Source: Williamsia maris (GTDB lineage Bacteria > Actinomycetota > Actinomycetes > Mycobacteriales > Mycobacteriaceae). From it: DNA of 64,000 nucleotides. Within the stretch, counting starts at the first letter, position 1, and each line of letters begins with the position of its first letter. The DNA lies in the NCBI RefSeq assembly GCF_024171815.1, contig NZ_JAMTCJ010000002.1:248001-312000 (forward strand), given 5' to 3'. Below, piece after piece: positions 33,961-41,682 of this stretch. The notes under the pieces are model-generated. The model did not search any database, was not told the DNA's origin, and saw only the letters and a list, made by a program, of their open reading frames with translations. The position numbers and the translations under genes are program-made.

Positions 33961-33995
33961 CAGCGAATGTTTTTCACGAATCATTAGAATCGCTG
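33961..33995. promoter_or_regulatory. Dyad and promoters in the lysE-lysG gap
   Basis: CAGCGA (33961-33966) and TCGCTG (33990-33995) face each other over 23 bases of AT-rich sequence. The regulator's -10 (TAGAAT, 33985-33990, 8 bases before ATG) lies in the dyad. Plausible LysR-type regulator binding region. Confidence 0.45.
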
Positions 33996-33998
33996 TTC

Positions 33999-34907
33999 AT
34001 GACGATCAACAGCGACGGCCTGGCGACGTTGGCGGCGGTGGTCCGGGGCGGGACCTTCGAGGCCGCGGCGCGGTCGCTGCACATCACTCCGTCGGCGGTC
34101 AGTCAACGGATCAAGGCCCTGGAGACGTCGGTCGGTCGGGTGCTGGTCCAGCGCACCAAGCCGGCGGTCGCCACCGCCGATGGTGAGGTGTTGCTCCGCC
34201 TGGCCAAGCAGTGGGATCTGTTGACGACCAGCGCCTTCGCCGAGCTCACGGGCGAGGCCGACGGTGAGCACACGGACCCGCGCGACCGGCCGCGTGTCCA
34301 CCTCCCGATCGCGAGCAACGCGGATTCCCTCGCCATCTGGCTGCTGCCGGTCATCGTCGCAATGCAGGAGCGATTCGCCGTGGCGGTCGAGGTGCTCCGC
34401 GACGACGAGAGTCACAACACCGAATTCCTCCGAACAGGAACGGTGTTGGGCGCGTTGACCTCTGACCCGCACACGGTCCGCGGTTGCACGACCCGGCGCC
34501 TGGGGGCGACCCGGTATCTGGCCGTCGCCAACACCGAGTTCGCTGCGCACTGGTTCCCGGACGGCCTGCAGTCGCGTGACCTGGCCCGCGCGCCGATGGT
34601 CGCCTTCGATCGGAAGGACACCATCATGGCGGCACTGATCCGCCGCCACACCCGCGCCGCCATTGCACCGCCGACGACGTACATCCCCTCCTCGACGGAG
34701 TATCACCGCGCCGTCGAACTGGGCGCGGGGTGGGGCACCGTCCCACAGGCCCAGATCGCCGACGCCCTGGCGGCGGGCACGGTGACTCAGCTGTCCGAAC
34801 ACCACGTCGACATCGAATTGTATTGGCAGCACTGGACGTTGAACTCGCCGCTGATCGACGAGCTGACCGCACTCATCGTCGCCGCGGCCGCCGACTACCT
34901 GGTCTGA
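33999..34907 (+). CDS. lysG: LysG/ArgP-type LysR-family regulator
   Basis: 302 residues: N-terminal winged HTH (LATLAAVVRGGTFEAAARSLHITPSAVSQRIKAL in pieces, residues 6-40) and a periplasmic-binding-like effector domain. Sequence style (ITPSAVSQRIKALE, VLVQRTKP) is of the ArgP/LysG type that activates lysE with lysine or arginine. Divergent from lysE. Confidence 0.9.
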   Translation: MTINSDGLATLAAVVRGGTFEAAARSLHITPSAVSQRIKALETSVGRVLVQRTKPAVATADGEVLLRLAKQWDLLTTSAFAELTGEADGEHTDPRDRPRVHLPIASNADSLAIWLLPVIVAMQERFAVAVEVLRDDESHNTEFLRTGTVLGALTSDPHTVRGCTTRRLGATRYLAVANTEFAAHWFPDGLQSRDLARAPMVAFDRKDTIMAALIRRHTRAAIAPPTTYIPSSTEYHRAVELGAGWGTVPQAQIADALAAGTVTQLSEHHVDIELYWQHWTLNSPLIDELTALIVAAAADYLV

Positions 34908-36235
34908 GCCGCCAGTGGATCGGCCGCGGCGGTCTCGTTGCTCAGTGGGTTCGCGATCTCGTCCCGATGCAGTCGAGCCCAGGCAAAGGCGATCACGGCC
35001 AGCGGTACCGGCACGAGCCCGCCGATGAGGAAGGTCGCGGTCAGACCGATGCCGGCCGCGACGGGCGCGGCCACCGCCATGGAGATGGGCATGAACGCGA
35101 TCGAGACGAAGAAGTCGAGGCTCGCGACCCGGCCGAGCATCTCCGGTGGGACGCGACGCTGCAGCAACGTCCCCCAGATCACCATCGGACAGTCGAGCGC
35201 GAGGCCCATCACGAAACCGGCGACCGCGAAGGCGATGAGCCGGTCGCCGAACGCGAACACCACCATCGGCAGGCTGCTGACGCCCCAGATCGCGAACATC
35301 ACGCTGAGGTAGCGCCGCGGCATCGGCAGCGACGCCATCAGCAGTGATCCGATGGCGCCACCGAAACCGAACGCCGCCAACACCATCGCGTGCGATCCGG
35401 CGTCCCCGCCGAACCTGTCCCGCATCGCGAACGGCACCAGGACCTCGATGGGTCCCATCGTCATCATCACCAGGATCGAGGCAAACAACAGCGTCGAGAG
35501 CAACCACGGCGTGCGCCACATGTACGAGAACCCCGCGGCGATGTCGGACAGCGTGGACCGCACCGGGCGGGTGCCAGTGGGGTCGGGCTCGGCAACGCGG
35601 CGCGCGGGGACTCGCCGCATGAACACGTAGAGCACCGCTGATCCGGCACTGGCACAGGCGGATCCGATGATCGCCAACGCGGGAGACGAGACGGCGATCA
35701 GACCGCCGGCCATGGCCGGGCCGGCGGCACTGAGGATCACCGGACGGAGCGTGCCCTCGATCCCGTTGGCCGCCATGAGCTCGTTCGGCGGCACCAGCGC
35801 GGGCAGCAGTGCCGAGTATGCCGGGTAGTAGATACCGGTGGTGACGCCGCCGACCAGCGCCACCACCATCAGCATCGGCAGGTCGAGCGCACCGGCGGCT
35901 GCGAGCACACCCACCGCACCGATGGCCGTCAGCTTGATCAGCTCCAACGCGATCAGGATGGTGCGCTGCGACATCCGGTCGGCCAACACCCCACCGAACA
36001 GCGTGGATGCCACCATCCCGACCGCCGCGATGCCGGTGACGAACGACAGCTGGACCGGGCCACCGCCCAGGGCGATCACCTGCCACACGACGCCCACCGT
36101 CCAGATGCCGTCGGCGAACATGGCCAGTACGAGGCCCATCGCGAGGAAGCGGTACTGGGTGCGCGCGAACGGCGCCAGAGCCCGCGGGTAGCGCGTCGCC
36201 CTGGCGCTCGTCTTCTCCTCAGGCGGGGCGCTCAC
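34895..36235 (-). CDS. MFS transporter (EntS-like, MFS_3 type)
   Basis: 446 residues with twelve hydrophobic segments: FLAMGLVLAMFADGIWTVGVVWQVIAL, FGGVLADRMSQRTILI, and the helix-6/7 loop with an amphipathic stretch. It resembles enterobactin-exporter-like MFS proteins; a siderophore or drug efflux role is possible. Start is uncertain: GTG 36235 or GTG 36286, neither with a strong ribosome site. The end overlaps lysG by 13 bases. Confidence 0.83.
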   Translation of the reverse strand: MSAPPEEKTSARATRYPRALAPFARTQYRFLAMGLVLAMFADGIWTVGVVWQVIALGGGPVQLSFVTGIAAVGMVASTLFGGVLADRMSQRTILIALELIKLTAIGAVGVLAAAGALDLPMLMVVALVGGVTTGIYYPAYSALLPALVPPNELMAANGIEGTLRPVILSAAGPAMAGGLIAVSSPALAIIGSACASAGSAVLYVFMRRVPARRVAEPDPTGTRPVRSTLSDIAAGFSYMWRTPWLLSTLLFASILVMMTMGPIEVLVPFAMRDRFGGDAGSHAMVLAAFGFGGAIGSLLMASLPMPRRYLSVMFAIWGVSSLPMVVFAFGDRLIAFAVAGFVMGLALDCPMVIWGTLLQRRVPPEMLGRVASLDFFVSIAFMPISMAVAAPVAAGIGLTATFLIGGLVPVPLAVIAFAWARLHRDEIANPLSNETAAADPLAAQTR

Positions 36236-36307
36236 GGGTTCAGCATGCCCGAATCGGCGGGCGGTCAGCGACCCGATTTCTTCCACCGTCGCCGTCTGGA
36301 ATGGACG

Positions 36308-36313
36308 TACAGT
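36308..36313 (+). promoter_or_regulatory. Leaderless -10 box for the DUF2071 gene
   Basis: TACAGT, 6 bases before the ATG at 36320. Confidence 0.45.
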
Positions 36314-36319
36314 TTCGAC

Positions 36320-37027
36320 ATGCCGCTGTCACTGGGACGTATGAACGCAACGATCGAGCGTCGGATGCTGATCAACTACCGGGTCGACCCGGCGCTGGCG
36401 CAGACCTGGCTGCCCGACGGCTTCCGCGTGCAGGTCGTCGACGGGGTCGCGATCGCGGGGATCTGCATGATCCGCCTCGCCCGCATGGCTCCGGTCGGCG
36501 TACCCACGGTGCTGGGATGGGGCGGGGAGAACGCCGCCGAACGTGTTGCCGTCGAGTGGACATCGTCCGACGGCACGCCGTCCCGGGGAGTGTTCATCAC
36601 CCGCCGGTTCAGTGCGTCACGGACCGCGGTGGCGCTGGGCGGACGACTATTTCCCGGTGTACACACGAAGGCGGCCATCGCGAGCGACGAGTCGCCGGAA
36701 CGCATCGCGCTACGTATGACCACACCCACCGACACCGTCGATGCCGACGTCCGGTTGTCCACCACGTTGTCGAACAGTGTCCTCGGGAGCATCGACGAGG
36801 CATCGGAGTTCTTCCGCGCCGGCAGCACCGGATGGTCGCCCGCATCGAAGAAGGGTGATCTCGACGGGTTGCGGCTGGACACCGATGCGTGGCGGGTCGA
36901 GCCGACCACCCCGGTGAGTGTGCGTGCCTCGCTGTTCGACAACCTGCCCTCCGGTTCCGCCGAACTCGACAGCGTGCTCGTGATGCGCGATGTGCCCGCG
37001 GTCTGGAATCCGGTCAGAACCCGATAG
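36320..37027 (+). CDS. DUF2071-family protein
   Basis: 235 residues resembling DUF2071 (acetoacetate-decarboxylase-like fold): ERRMLINYRVDPALAQTWLPDGF, GICMIRLARMAPVGVP, FITRRFSASRTAVALGG. No enzymatic activity is established. Starts at ATG 36320 with a leaderless -10 box; a second ATG at 36341 is possible. Divergent from the MFS transporter. Confidence 0.75.
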   Translation: MPLSLGRMNATIERRMLINYRVDPALAQTWLPDGFRVQVVDGVAIAGICMIRLARMAPVGVPTVLGWGGENAAERVAVEWTSSDGTPSRGVFITRRFSASRTAVALGGRLFPGVHTKAAIASDESPERIALRMTTPTDTVDADVRLSTTLSNSVLGSIDEASEFFRAGSTGWSPASKKGDLDGLRLDTDAWRVEPTTPVSVRASLFDNLPSGSAELDSVLVMRDVPAVWNPVRTR

Positions 37028-37190
37028 CAGCGGGAACGACCCGTATTTCTCACCGGTCACGGTGGTCCGGGAGCCCGTCTCGAGCCGGGCACAGCTGACA
37101 TCGTCAGGCGACCGGTAACGGACTCGCCCGCGCCGACGATCTTTCGTATGGGCAACTACCTGGTTGTCTCGCTCACCCGTCACGAGAGGA

Positions 37191-37204
37191 CATGTTCGAA
37201 CATG
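37191..37204. promoter_or_regulatory. Perfect palindrome over a start codon
   Basis: CATGTTCGAACATG, a 14-bp perfect palindrome whose last three bases are in the ATG of the secreted protein. The arms are GTTCGAAC-centred, unlike the actinobacterial SOS box (GAACNNNNGTTC), so it is not a LexA site. Could be an operator or mRNA hairpin blocking translation. Confidence 0.4.
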
Positions 37205-37642
37205 ACCGCAGCACGAACCGCGACCACCATTGCCGGGACCTTCATCGCCATCGCGGCGACGGCCACGATCGGTACCGGAACGGCGTCGGCCGCCACCGGG
37301 ATCACCAGCACCACGGTGTACACGCTCGCGAGCCAGGGATTCTGCGCCGGCGAACTCGACGCCTCACTGGGCCACTACCCCGACCAGGTGGATCTGCAGG
37401 CCGGCGGTGTCCTGGTCGGTGTGGCACCGTGCTCACTCGACGTCGACTTCGTGTTCACCAGCCGCGCCGACGGCCACGTCACGACCTTCACGCGTCACCT
37501 GACCGGACCGGGTCCCGTGGGACTCCCGGGTCGCGACGTGGTCAGCCCCGGAAAGCCCGGTGTCTACGACGTGACGGTGAAGCCCAGGGCGCAGTTCGTC
37601 GGGGGGCAGAAGCTGACCATCGACACGGAGTACCGCGGCTGA
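37202..37642 (+). CDS. Small secreted protein
   Basis: 146 residues with a Sec-type signal peptide (Arg at residue 5 and 9-ish, hydrophobic core, cleavage probably after ASA near residue 30). The mature part has two Cys (FCAGELD; APCSLDVDF), likely disulfide-bonded, and predicted beta strands. It resembles in style small mycobacterial exported proteins but I recognise no family. Position of ATG 37202 is fixed by the signal peptide; a longer frame from 37148 is rejected. Confidence 0.65.
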   Translation: MTAARTATTIAGTFIAIAATATIGTGTASAATGITSTTVYTLASQGFCAGELDASLGHYPDQVDLQAGGVLVGVAPCSLDVDFVFTSRADGHVTTFTRHLTGPGPVGLPGRDVVSPGKPGVYDVTVKPRAQFVGGQKLTIDTEYRG

Positions 37643-39178
37643 TCAAGGCGTGCCGGACGTCGTCGACGGGTGCGCTCTGCGAAGCAGATTCGGGAGATCG
37701 ATCGGTTCGGGCTCCCGCATCGGATCGGTGCTCAGCAGGCGCAATCCGTCGGCGACGACCCAGATGCGTCCGCCCGAATCGGATGCCACGCGTGGGCCAC
37801 TCGTGAAGATCGGCGCGGCGCGGACCACCTCCATCGTGGTCGGATCCATCAGTTCGAGCAGCCAGTACTGCCTGGTGTCGCCTGCCGGGTCGGAGTGATC
37901 GGTGGGCCACCGACCGGTGCACCCGGTGCGACCACTGGGATGCGACACCGTCCACAGATGTCGGCCGGCGCTGCCACCGCCGAAATGCATGCGCGGCAGC
38001 CGCGCAGCGTCACCGACCAAGAGGTCGTCGTGCACCTTCGCGATGTCGGAGCCGGATATGACGTGCACCGGATCGCCACCCAGCAGTGGCCGGGCGTCCA
38101 TGTCCGGCAGGCTGTTCACCGGACCGATCTCGACGTCACCGGACGTGGTGACGCGGACCAGTCGATACTCCGTCTCCCGGTCGGCACCTCGGTGTCCGGT
38201 GATGACGAGCAAGAGGAAGTCATCTCCGAAACCCGTTGCCGCACTCACCGAACCGGGACAGTCCTCGACCGCGAGGGGTTCGCGGCCCGGGGTGTGCAGC
38301 CACCATCCGCTGTCGTGGGTGCACGTCAGCAACGTCTCGCCGACCACCGCGGCCACCGACACCGGTTCGCCCGCGACCAGCCGGGGTTGCGCATCCGGTG
38401 CGCAGCGGTACACACCATCGGTGCCGACCACCCAGCAACCGGTGGGCGTCGCGTGGACTCGGCGCGCGTGCGCACCGACGGCTCCGGGTAGAAGATGTTG
38501 CGACGCAGTGCCGCTCGAGTCCAGACGAACGACGAGCGGCAGCTGCGTGTCGACTGCCCACACGGTGTCGTCGGCGCAGGAGACGTCGCCGGGCACCACG
38601 TCCGGTCGCGGTGTCGGGGGCGGGACGTCGTCGAGATCCAGCTCGACCAGAACGCCCACCGGGACCTCGATGGTGGTCGAACGGTCAACCGGCTCGGTCC
38701 ACAGTGCCTGCCGGTCGAAGAATCGTGGCGCCGCAGCGACATCGTCGCCGACACGACATCCCGGTGTCGGCTCCCACCGCGGCGGGGTGTGATCACTCGC
38801 ACGATAGCGGTTGTTCAGCAACCGGATTCGCGTCACCCGACCCCGCACATCGGGTGATGACGACCCGATCTCGTAGAGACTGACGAACCGTCCGCTCAGT
38901 TCGACCTGGCCGACACGGGGCCGATCGCCCGACCAGCTCGCCGTCCATCCGTCGCCACGGAGCAGACCGCTCCAGCACAGATCATCGTCGCCGGCCCGCG
39001 GAGCCGTCCGTTGCGGTTCGAGTCGTGCGTGGATGACGGTTGTGCGGTCACCATCGGAAGGTTGCTCCGAGAACCGGAGCGGAAGTGAGCTGATCGAACC
39101 GACCCGAGGAGGCGGAATCGCTCCGTCTTCTATGAGCAGTTCGTCGACGAGCACCGTGAGGGTGCGAAGGCGCGTCAT
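37643..39178 (-). CDS. Unknown protein with propeller-like middle and C-terminal region
   Basis: 511 residues. Residues ~200-510 contain repeated short motifs of a beta-propeller type (DDTVWAVDTQLPLVVRLD, GCWVVGTDGVYRC, ETLLTCTHDSGWWLH, GRIWVVADGLRLL) about 40-55 residues apart. The N-terminal 190 residues (RVGQVELSGRFVSLYEIG, VTRIRLLNN) look beta-rich and unrelated. No signal peptide, no catalytic motif. AAAGG lies 5 bases before the ATG. Convergent, one base apart, with the small secreted gene. Confidence 0.6.
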   Translation of the reverse strand: MTRLRTLTVLVDELLIEDGAIPPPRVGSISSLPLRFSEQPSDGDRTTVIHARLEPQRTAPRAGDDDLCWSGLLRGDGWTASWSGDRPRVGQVELSGRFVSLYEIGSSSPDVRGRVTRIRLLNNRYRASDHTPPRWEPTPGCRVGDDVAAAPRFFDRQALWTEPVDRSTTIEVPVGVLVELDLDDVPPPTPRPDVVPGDVSCADDTVWAVDTQLPLVVRLDSSGTASQHLLPGAVGAHARRVHATPTGCWVVGTDGVYRCAPDAQPRLVAGEPVSVAAVVGETLLTCTHDSGWWLHTPGREPLAVEDCPGSVSAATGFGDDFLLLVITGHRGADRETEYRLVRVTTSGDVEIGPVNSLPDMDARPLLGGDPVHVISGSDIAKVHDDLLVGDAARLPRMHFGGGSAGRHLWTVSHPSGRTGCTGRWPTDHSDPAGDTRQYWLLELMDPTTMEVVRAAPIFTSGPRVASDSGGRIWVVADGLRLLSTDPMREPEPIDLPNLLRRAHPSTTSGTP

Positions 39179-39272
39179 GCGCCTTTCTGCAGAGTCATGT
39201 CAGCGAAGGTACGCCCGTGACGCCGACGACGGCAAGAGCGGTGTGCTCGCCACCGTGGTGCATTGTGTAGTC

Positions 39273-40061
39273 GTGGATCGAGCAACCAACCCTGCCGACA
39301 ACGTGTCCGTCAGCTATCGCACCGTCGGTGACGGACCGCCGATGGTGATGTTGCACGCGACTGCGCTGTCGCAGGCCATGTGGCGCGCATTCGGATACGT
39401 CGCCGCTCTGCGGGACTCACATCGGTTGCTGCTCATCGACTTCCGGGGGCACGGACGAAGCGACAAACCGCATTCGTCGAGCGCCTACGCGATGGATCTG
39501 TTGGTCGGTGATGTCCTCGCGGTTCTCGACGAGGAGGGAATCGACCGTGCCGACGTGTTCGGCTACTCGTTGGGCTCGCGGGTCGCGCTCTCGATGGCCA
39601 CCTCGGCGCCCGATCGGGTCCGGCGGCTGGTGCTCGGCGGCACCAGCAGTCGCGTCCAGGCGGGTGCGTTCGACGCGCTGTTCTTTCCCGGGTGCGCGGC
39701 GGTCCTGGCCGACGACGGGATGGACGCATTCATCGCGCGATGGGAAGAGCAGCGGGGCACACCGGTGGACCCGGCCACACGAATGGCGTTCTCGGTCAAC
39801 GACGCAACGGCCCTGGCCGCCTACATGCGTGAACTCGACCGCGACCCCGGCGTACCCGATGCCGCACTCGCTGCCCTACCCCATCCGACGCTCGCGTTCG
39901 TCGGCGCAGACGACGACACCCGACTCGCCGACACCGAGCACGTTGTCGAGACGATCCCCGACGCACGGATGCTCATCGTCCCCGGCCGCGACCATGCGTC
40001 GACCCCGGCCGCGTCCGAGGAGATATTGGCCGAGGTCGCGCCGTTCCTCAGCGTGAACTGA
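39273..40061 (+). CDS. Alpha/beta hydrolase
   Basis: 262 residues: oxyanion-region HATALSQAMW, IDFRGHGRSDKP, nucleophile elbow GYSLGSR (Ser), acidic residue in FVGADDDTR and catalytic His in PGRDHASTP. Substrate unknown; the set resembles 3-oxoadipate enol-lactonase/chloride-peroxidase-like hydrolases. GTG 39273 chosen at the start of the fold; upstream residues are out-of-frame code of the opposite gene. Ends overlap the convergent EthA-like gene by 14 bases. Confidence 0.83.
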   Translation: MDRATNPADNVSVSYRTVGDGPPMVMLHATALSQAMWRAFGYVAALRDSHRLLLIDFRGHGRSDKPHSSSAYAMDLLVGDVLAVLDEEGIDRADVFGYSLGSRVALSMATSAPDRVRRLVLGGTSSRVQAGAFDALFFPGCAAVLADDGMDAFIARWEEQRGTPVDPATRMAFSVNDATALAAYMRELDRDPGVPDAALAALPHPTLAFVGADDDTRLADTEHVVETIPDARMLIVPGRDHASTPAASEEILAEVAPFLSVN

Positions 40062-41553
40062 CGCCCGAGCCCACCTTCGCGGTACCGAACTGCATCGACT
40101 CGGTGATCTTGTCGCGGCGGGCGTCGATGTTGTCCAGCAACACGTTCTGCCGGAAGGTCCACGGCCGGGCCGTGGACGACTTCGGCAACTCGTCGATCGC
40201 ACGCTGGATGTAGCCCGACTGCAGATCGAGAGCCGGCACCTCGGGCAGCGTCTGTCCACCACGATCCGGGTAGGCGTGGGTGTAACCGTGCTTGTCCATG
40301 TAATGGATCAGCTCGGCCACCGACTTCGCGGTGACGTCGGCCCGCAGCGTCCACGAGGCGTTGGTGTAGCCCAGCGACCACGCGAAGTTCGGGACCTCCT
40401 CGAGCATGCGCCCGCGGTAGAGGAACTTCTCGTTCGGCTTGAGTTCTGCGCCGTCGATACTGAGATCGATGCCGCCGAACGCCAACACCTGCAGGCCGGT
40501 CGCGGTGACGACGATGTCGGCGTCGAGATGCTGACCGGACGTCAATGCGATTCCGGCAGAGTCGAAGTGGTCGATGTGGTCGGTGACGACGTCGGCCTTA
40601 CCGGACTTGATGGCACGGAACAGGTCGGCGTCCGGGATCACGCACAGACGCTGATCCCACGGGTTGTAGGTCGGGTTGAAGTGCTTGTCCACGTCGTAGC
40701 CCTCGGGGAGGATTCGGGTGGCCAGTCCGCGCAACAGCTTTCGCGCGCGGTCCGGGAAGCGTCGGCAGAAGAGATAGAACCCGAGCGCGACACCGGCGTT
40801 CTTCTGGCGAATCACCCGGTGGGCGAGTTTTGCGGGCAACACCTTCCGCAACCGCTGAGCGTTCTTGTCCACCAGCGGCAGCACCGTGATGTAGGTGGGC
40901 GAGCGCTGCAGCATCGTCACGTGCTCGGCGTCGCGAGACATGGTGGGGATGAGCGTGATGGCGGTCGCGCCACTGCCGATGACGACCACCTTCTTGCCCG
41001 TGTAGTCGAGGTTCTCCGGCCACTGCTGCGGGTGCACGACGGTGCCCGCGAAGTCGTCGATCCCGGGGAAGTCCGGGGTGTAGCCGCCGTCGTAGTCGTA
41101 GTACCCGGTGCACAGGTAGAGGAAGCGCGACGAGTAGGTGACCGGGGTGCCGTCGACCGTCGCGTCGACCGTCCACCGGTCCACGGTGCGGTCGAAGTCG
41201 GCGCGCAGCACGTGCACGCCGTGCCGGATGTTCTTGTCGATGCCGAACTCGCGAGCCGTGTCGACGAGGTACTGACGGATGTCACCGCCGTCGGCGATGC
41301 TGCGCTCGCCCTCCCACGGACGGTAGGGGTAGCTGAGCGTGTAGATGTCGCTGTCGGAGCGGACGCCGGGGTAGCGGAAGAGGTCCCAGGTACCGCCGAT
41401 GTTCTCGCGACGCTCGAGGATCGCGTAACTCAGACCGGGATTGCGTTCGTGGACGCGGTAGGCGGCGTTGATGCCGGACAGACCGGCTCCGATGATCAGG
41501 ACATCGCGGAACTCGACTGCGGAATCACTGCGCTGCTCAGATGCTTGCGTCAT
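40048..41553 (-). CDS. EthA-like flavin-containing (Baeyer-Villiger) monooxygenase
   Basis: 501 residues aligning by eye along its whole length with mycobacterial EthA: GAGLSGINAAYRV, NIGGTWDLFRYPGVRSDSDIYTL, the second nucleotide site VVVIGSGATAITLIPTMS, MLQRSPTYI, and LPEGYDVDKHFNPTYNPWDQRL. EthA-type enzymes insert O2 into ketones and sulfur groups and activate thioamide pro-drugs in M. tuberculosis. GAGAGGG lies 8 bases before the ATG. Two tandem 26-bp dyads upstream resemble a TetR-type operator but no EthR gene is next to it. Confidence 0.9.
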   Translation of the reverse strand: MTQASEQRSDSAVEFRDVLIIGAGLSGINAAYRVHERNPGLSYAILERRENIGGTWDLFRYPGVRSDSDIYTLSYPYRPWEGERSIADGGDIRQYLVDTAREFGIDKNIRHGVHVLRADFDRTVDRWTVDATVDGTPVTYSSRFLYLCTGYYDYDGGYTPDFPGIDDFAGTVVHPQQWPENLDYTGKKVVVIGSGATAITLIPTMSRDAEHVTMLQRSPTYITVLPLVDKNAQRLRKVLPAKLAHRVIRQKNAGVALGFYLFCRRFPDRARKLLRGLATRILPEGYDVDKHFNPTYNPWDQRLCVIPDADLFRAIKSGKADVVTDHIDHFDSAGIALTSGQHLDADIVVTATGLQVLAFGGIDLSIDGAELKPNEKFLYRGRMLEEVPNFAWSLGYTNASWTLRADVTAKSVAELIHYMDKHGYTHAYPDRGGQTLPEVPALDLQSGYIQRAIDELPKSSTARPWTFRQNVLLDNIDARRDKITESMQFGTAKVGSGVSSR

Positions 41554-41606
41554 TGCTCACCCTCTCGATGCGGCCGGTCCGGCGGGGCTGTCCACGGGTC
41601 GACCAG

Positions 41607-41655
41607 TTATTGACTTTCTGACAATAGCGCGCTTATTGACCAAATTTCAATAGCG
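41607..41655. promoter_or_regulatory. Tandem 26-bp dyads upstream of the EthA-like gene
   Basis: TTATTGAC (41607-41614) with CAATAGCG (41622-41629), repeated exactly 26 bases later as TTATTGAC (41633-41640) with CAATAGCG (41648-41655). Each unit is an inverted TATTG/CAATA dyad. A minus-strand -10 TATTGT (41621-41626) lies in the first unit. Looks like a cooperative TetR operator of the EthR kind. Confidence 0.7.
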
Positions 41656-41682
41656 TGACGCCTTCAATGGTACGTCGGTGTA

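Noticed and set aside
37191-37204. LexA (SOS) box
   Set aside because: The palindrome is GTTCGAAC-centred rather than GAACNNNNGTTC, so spacing and orientation are wrong.
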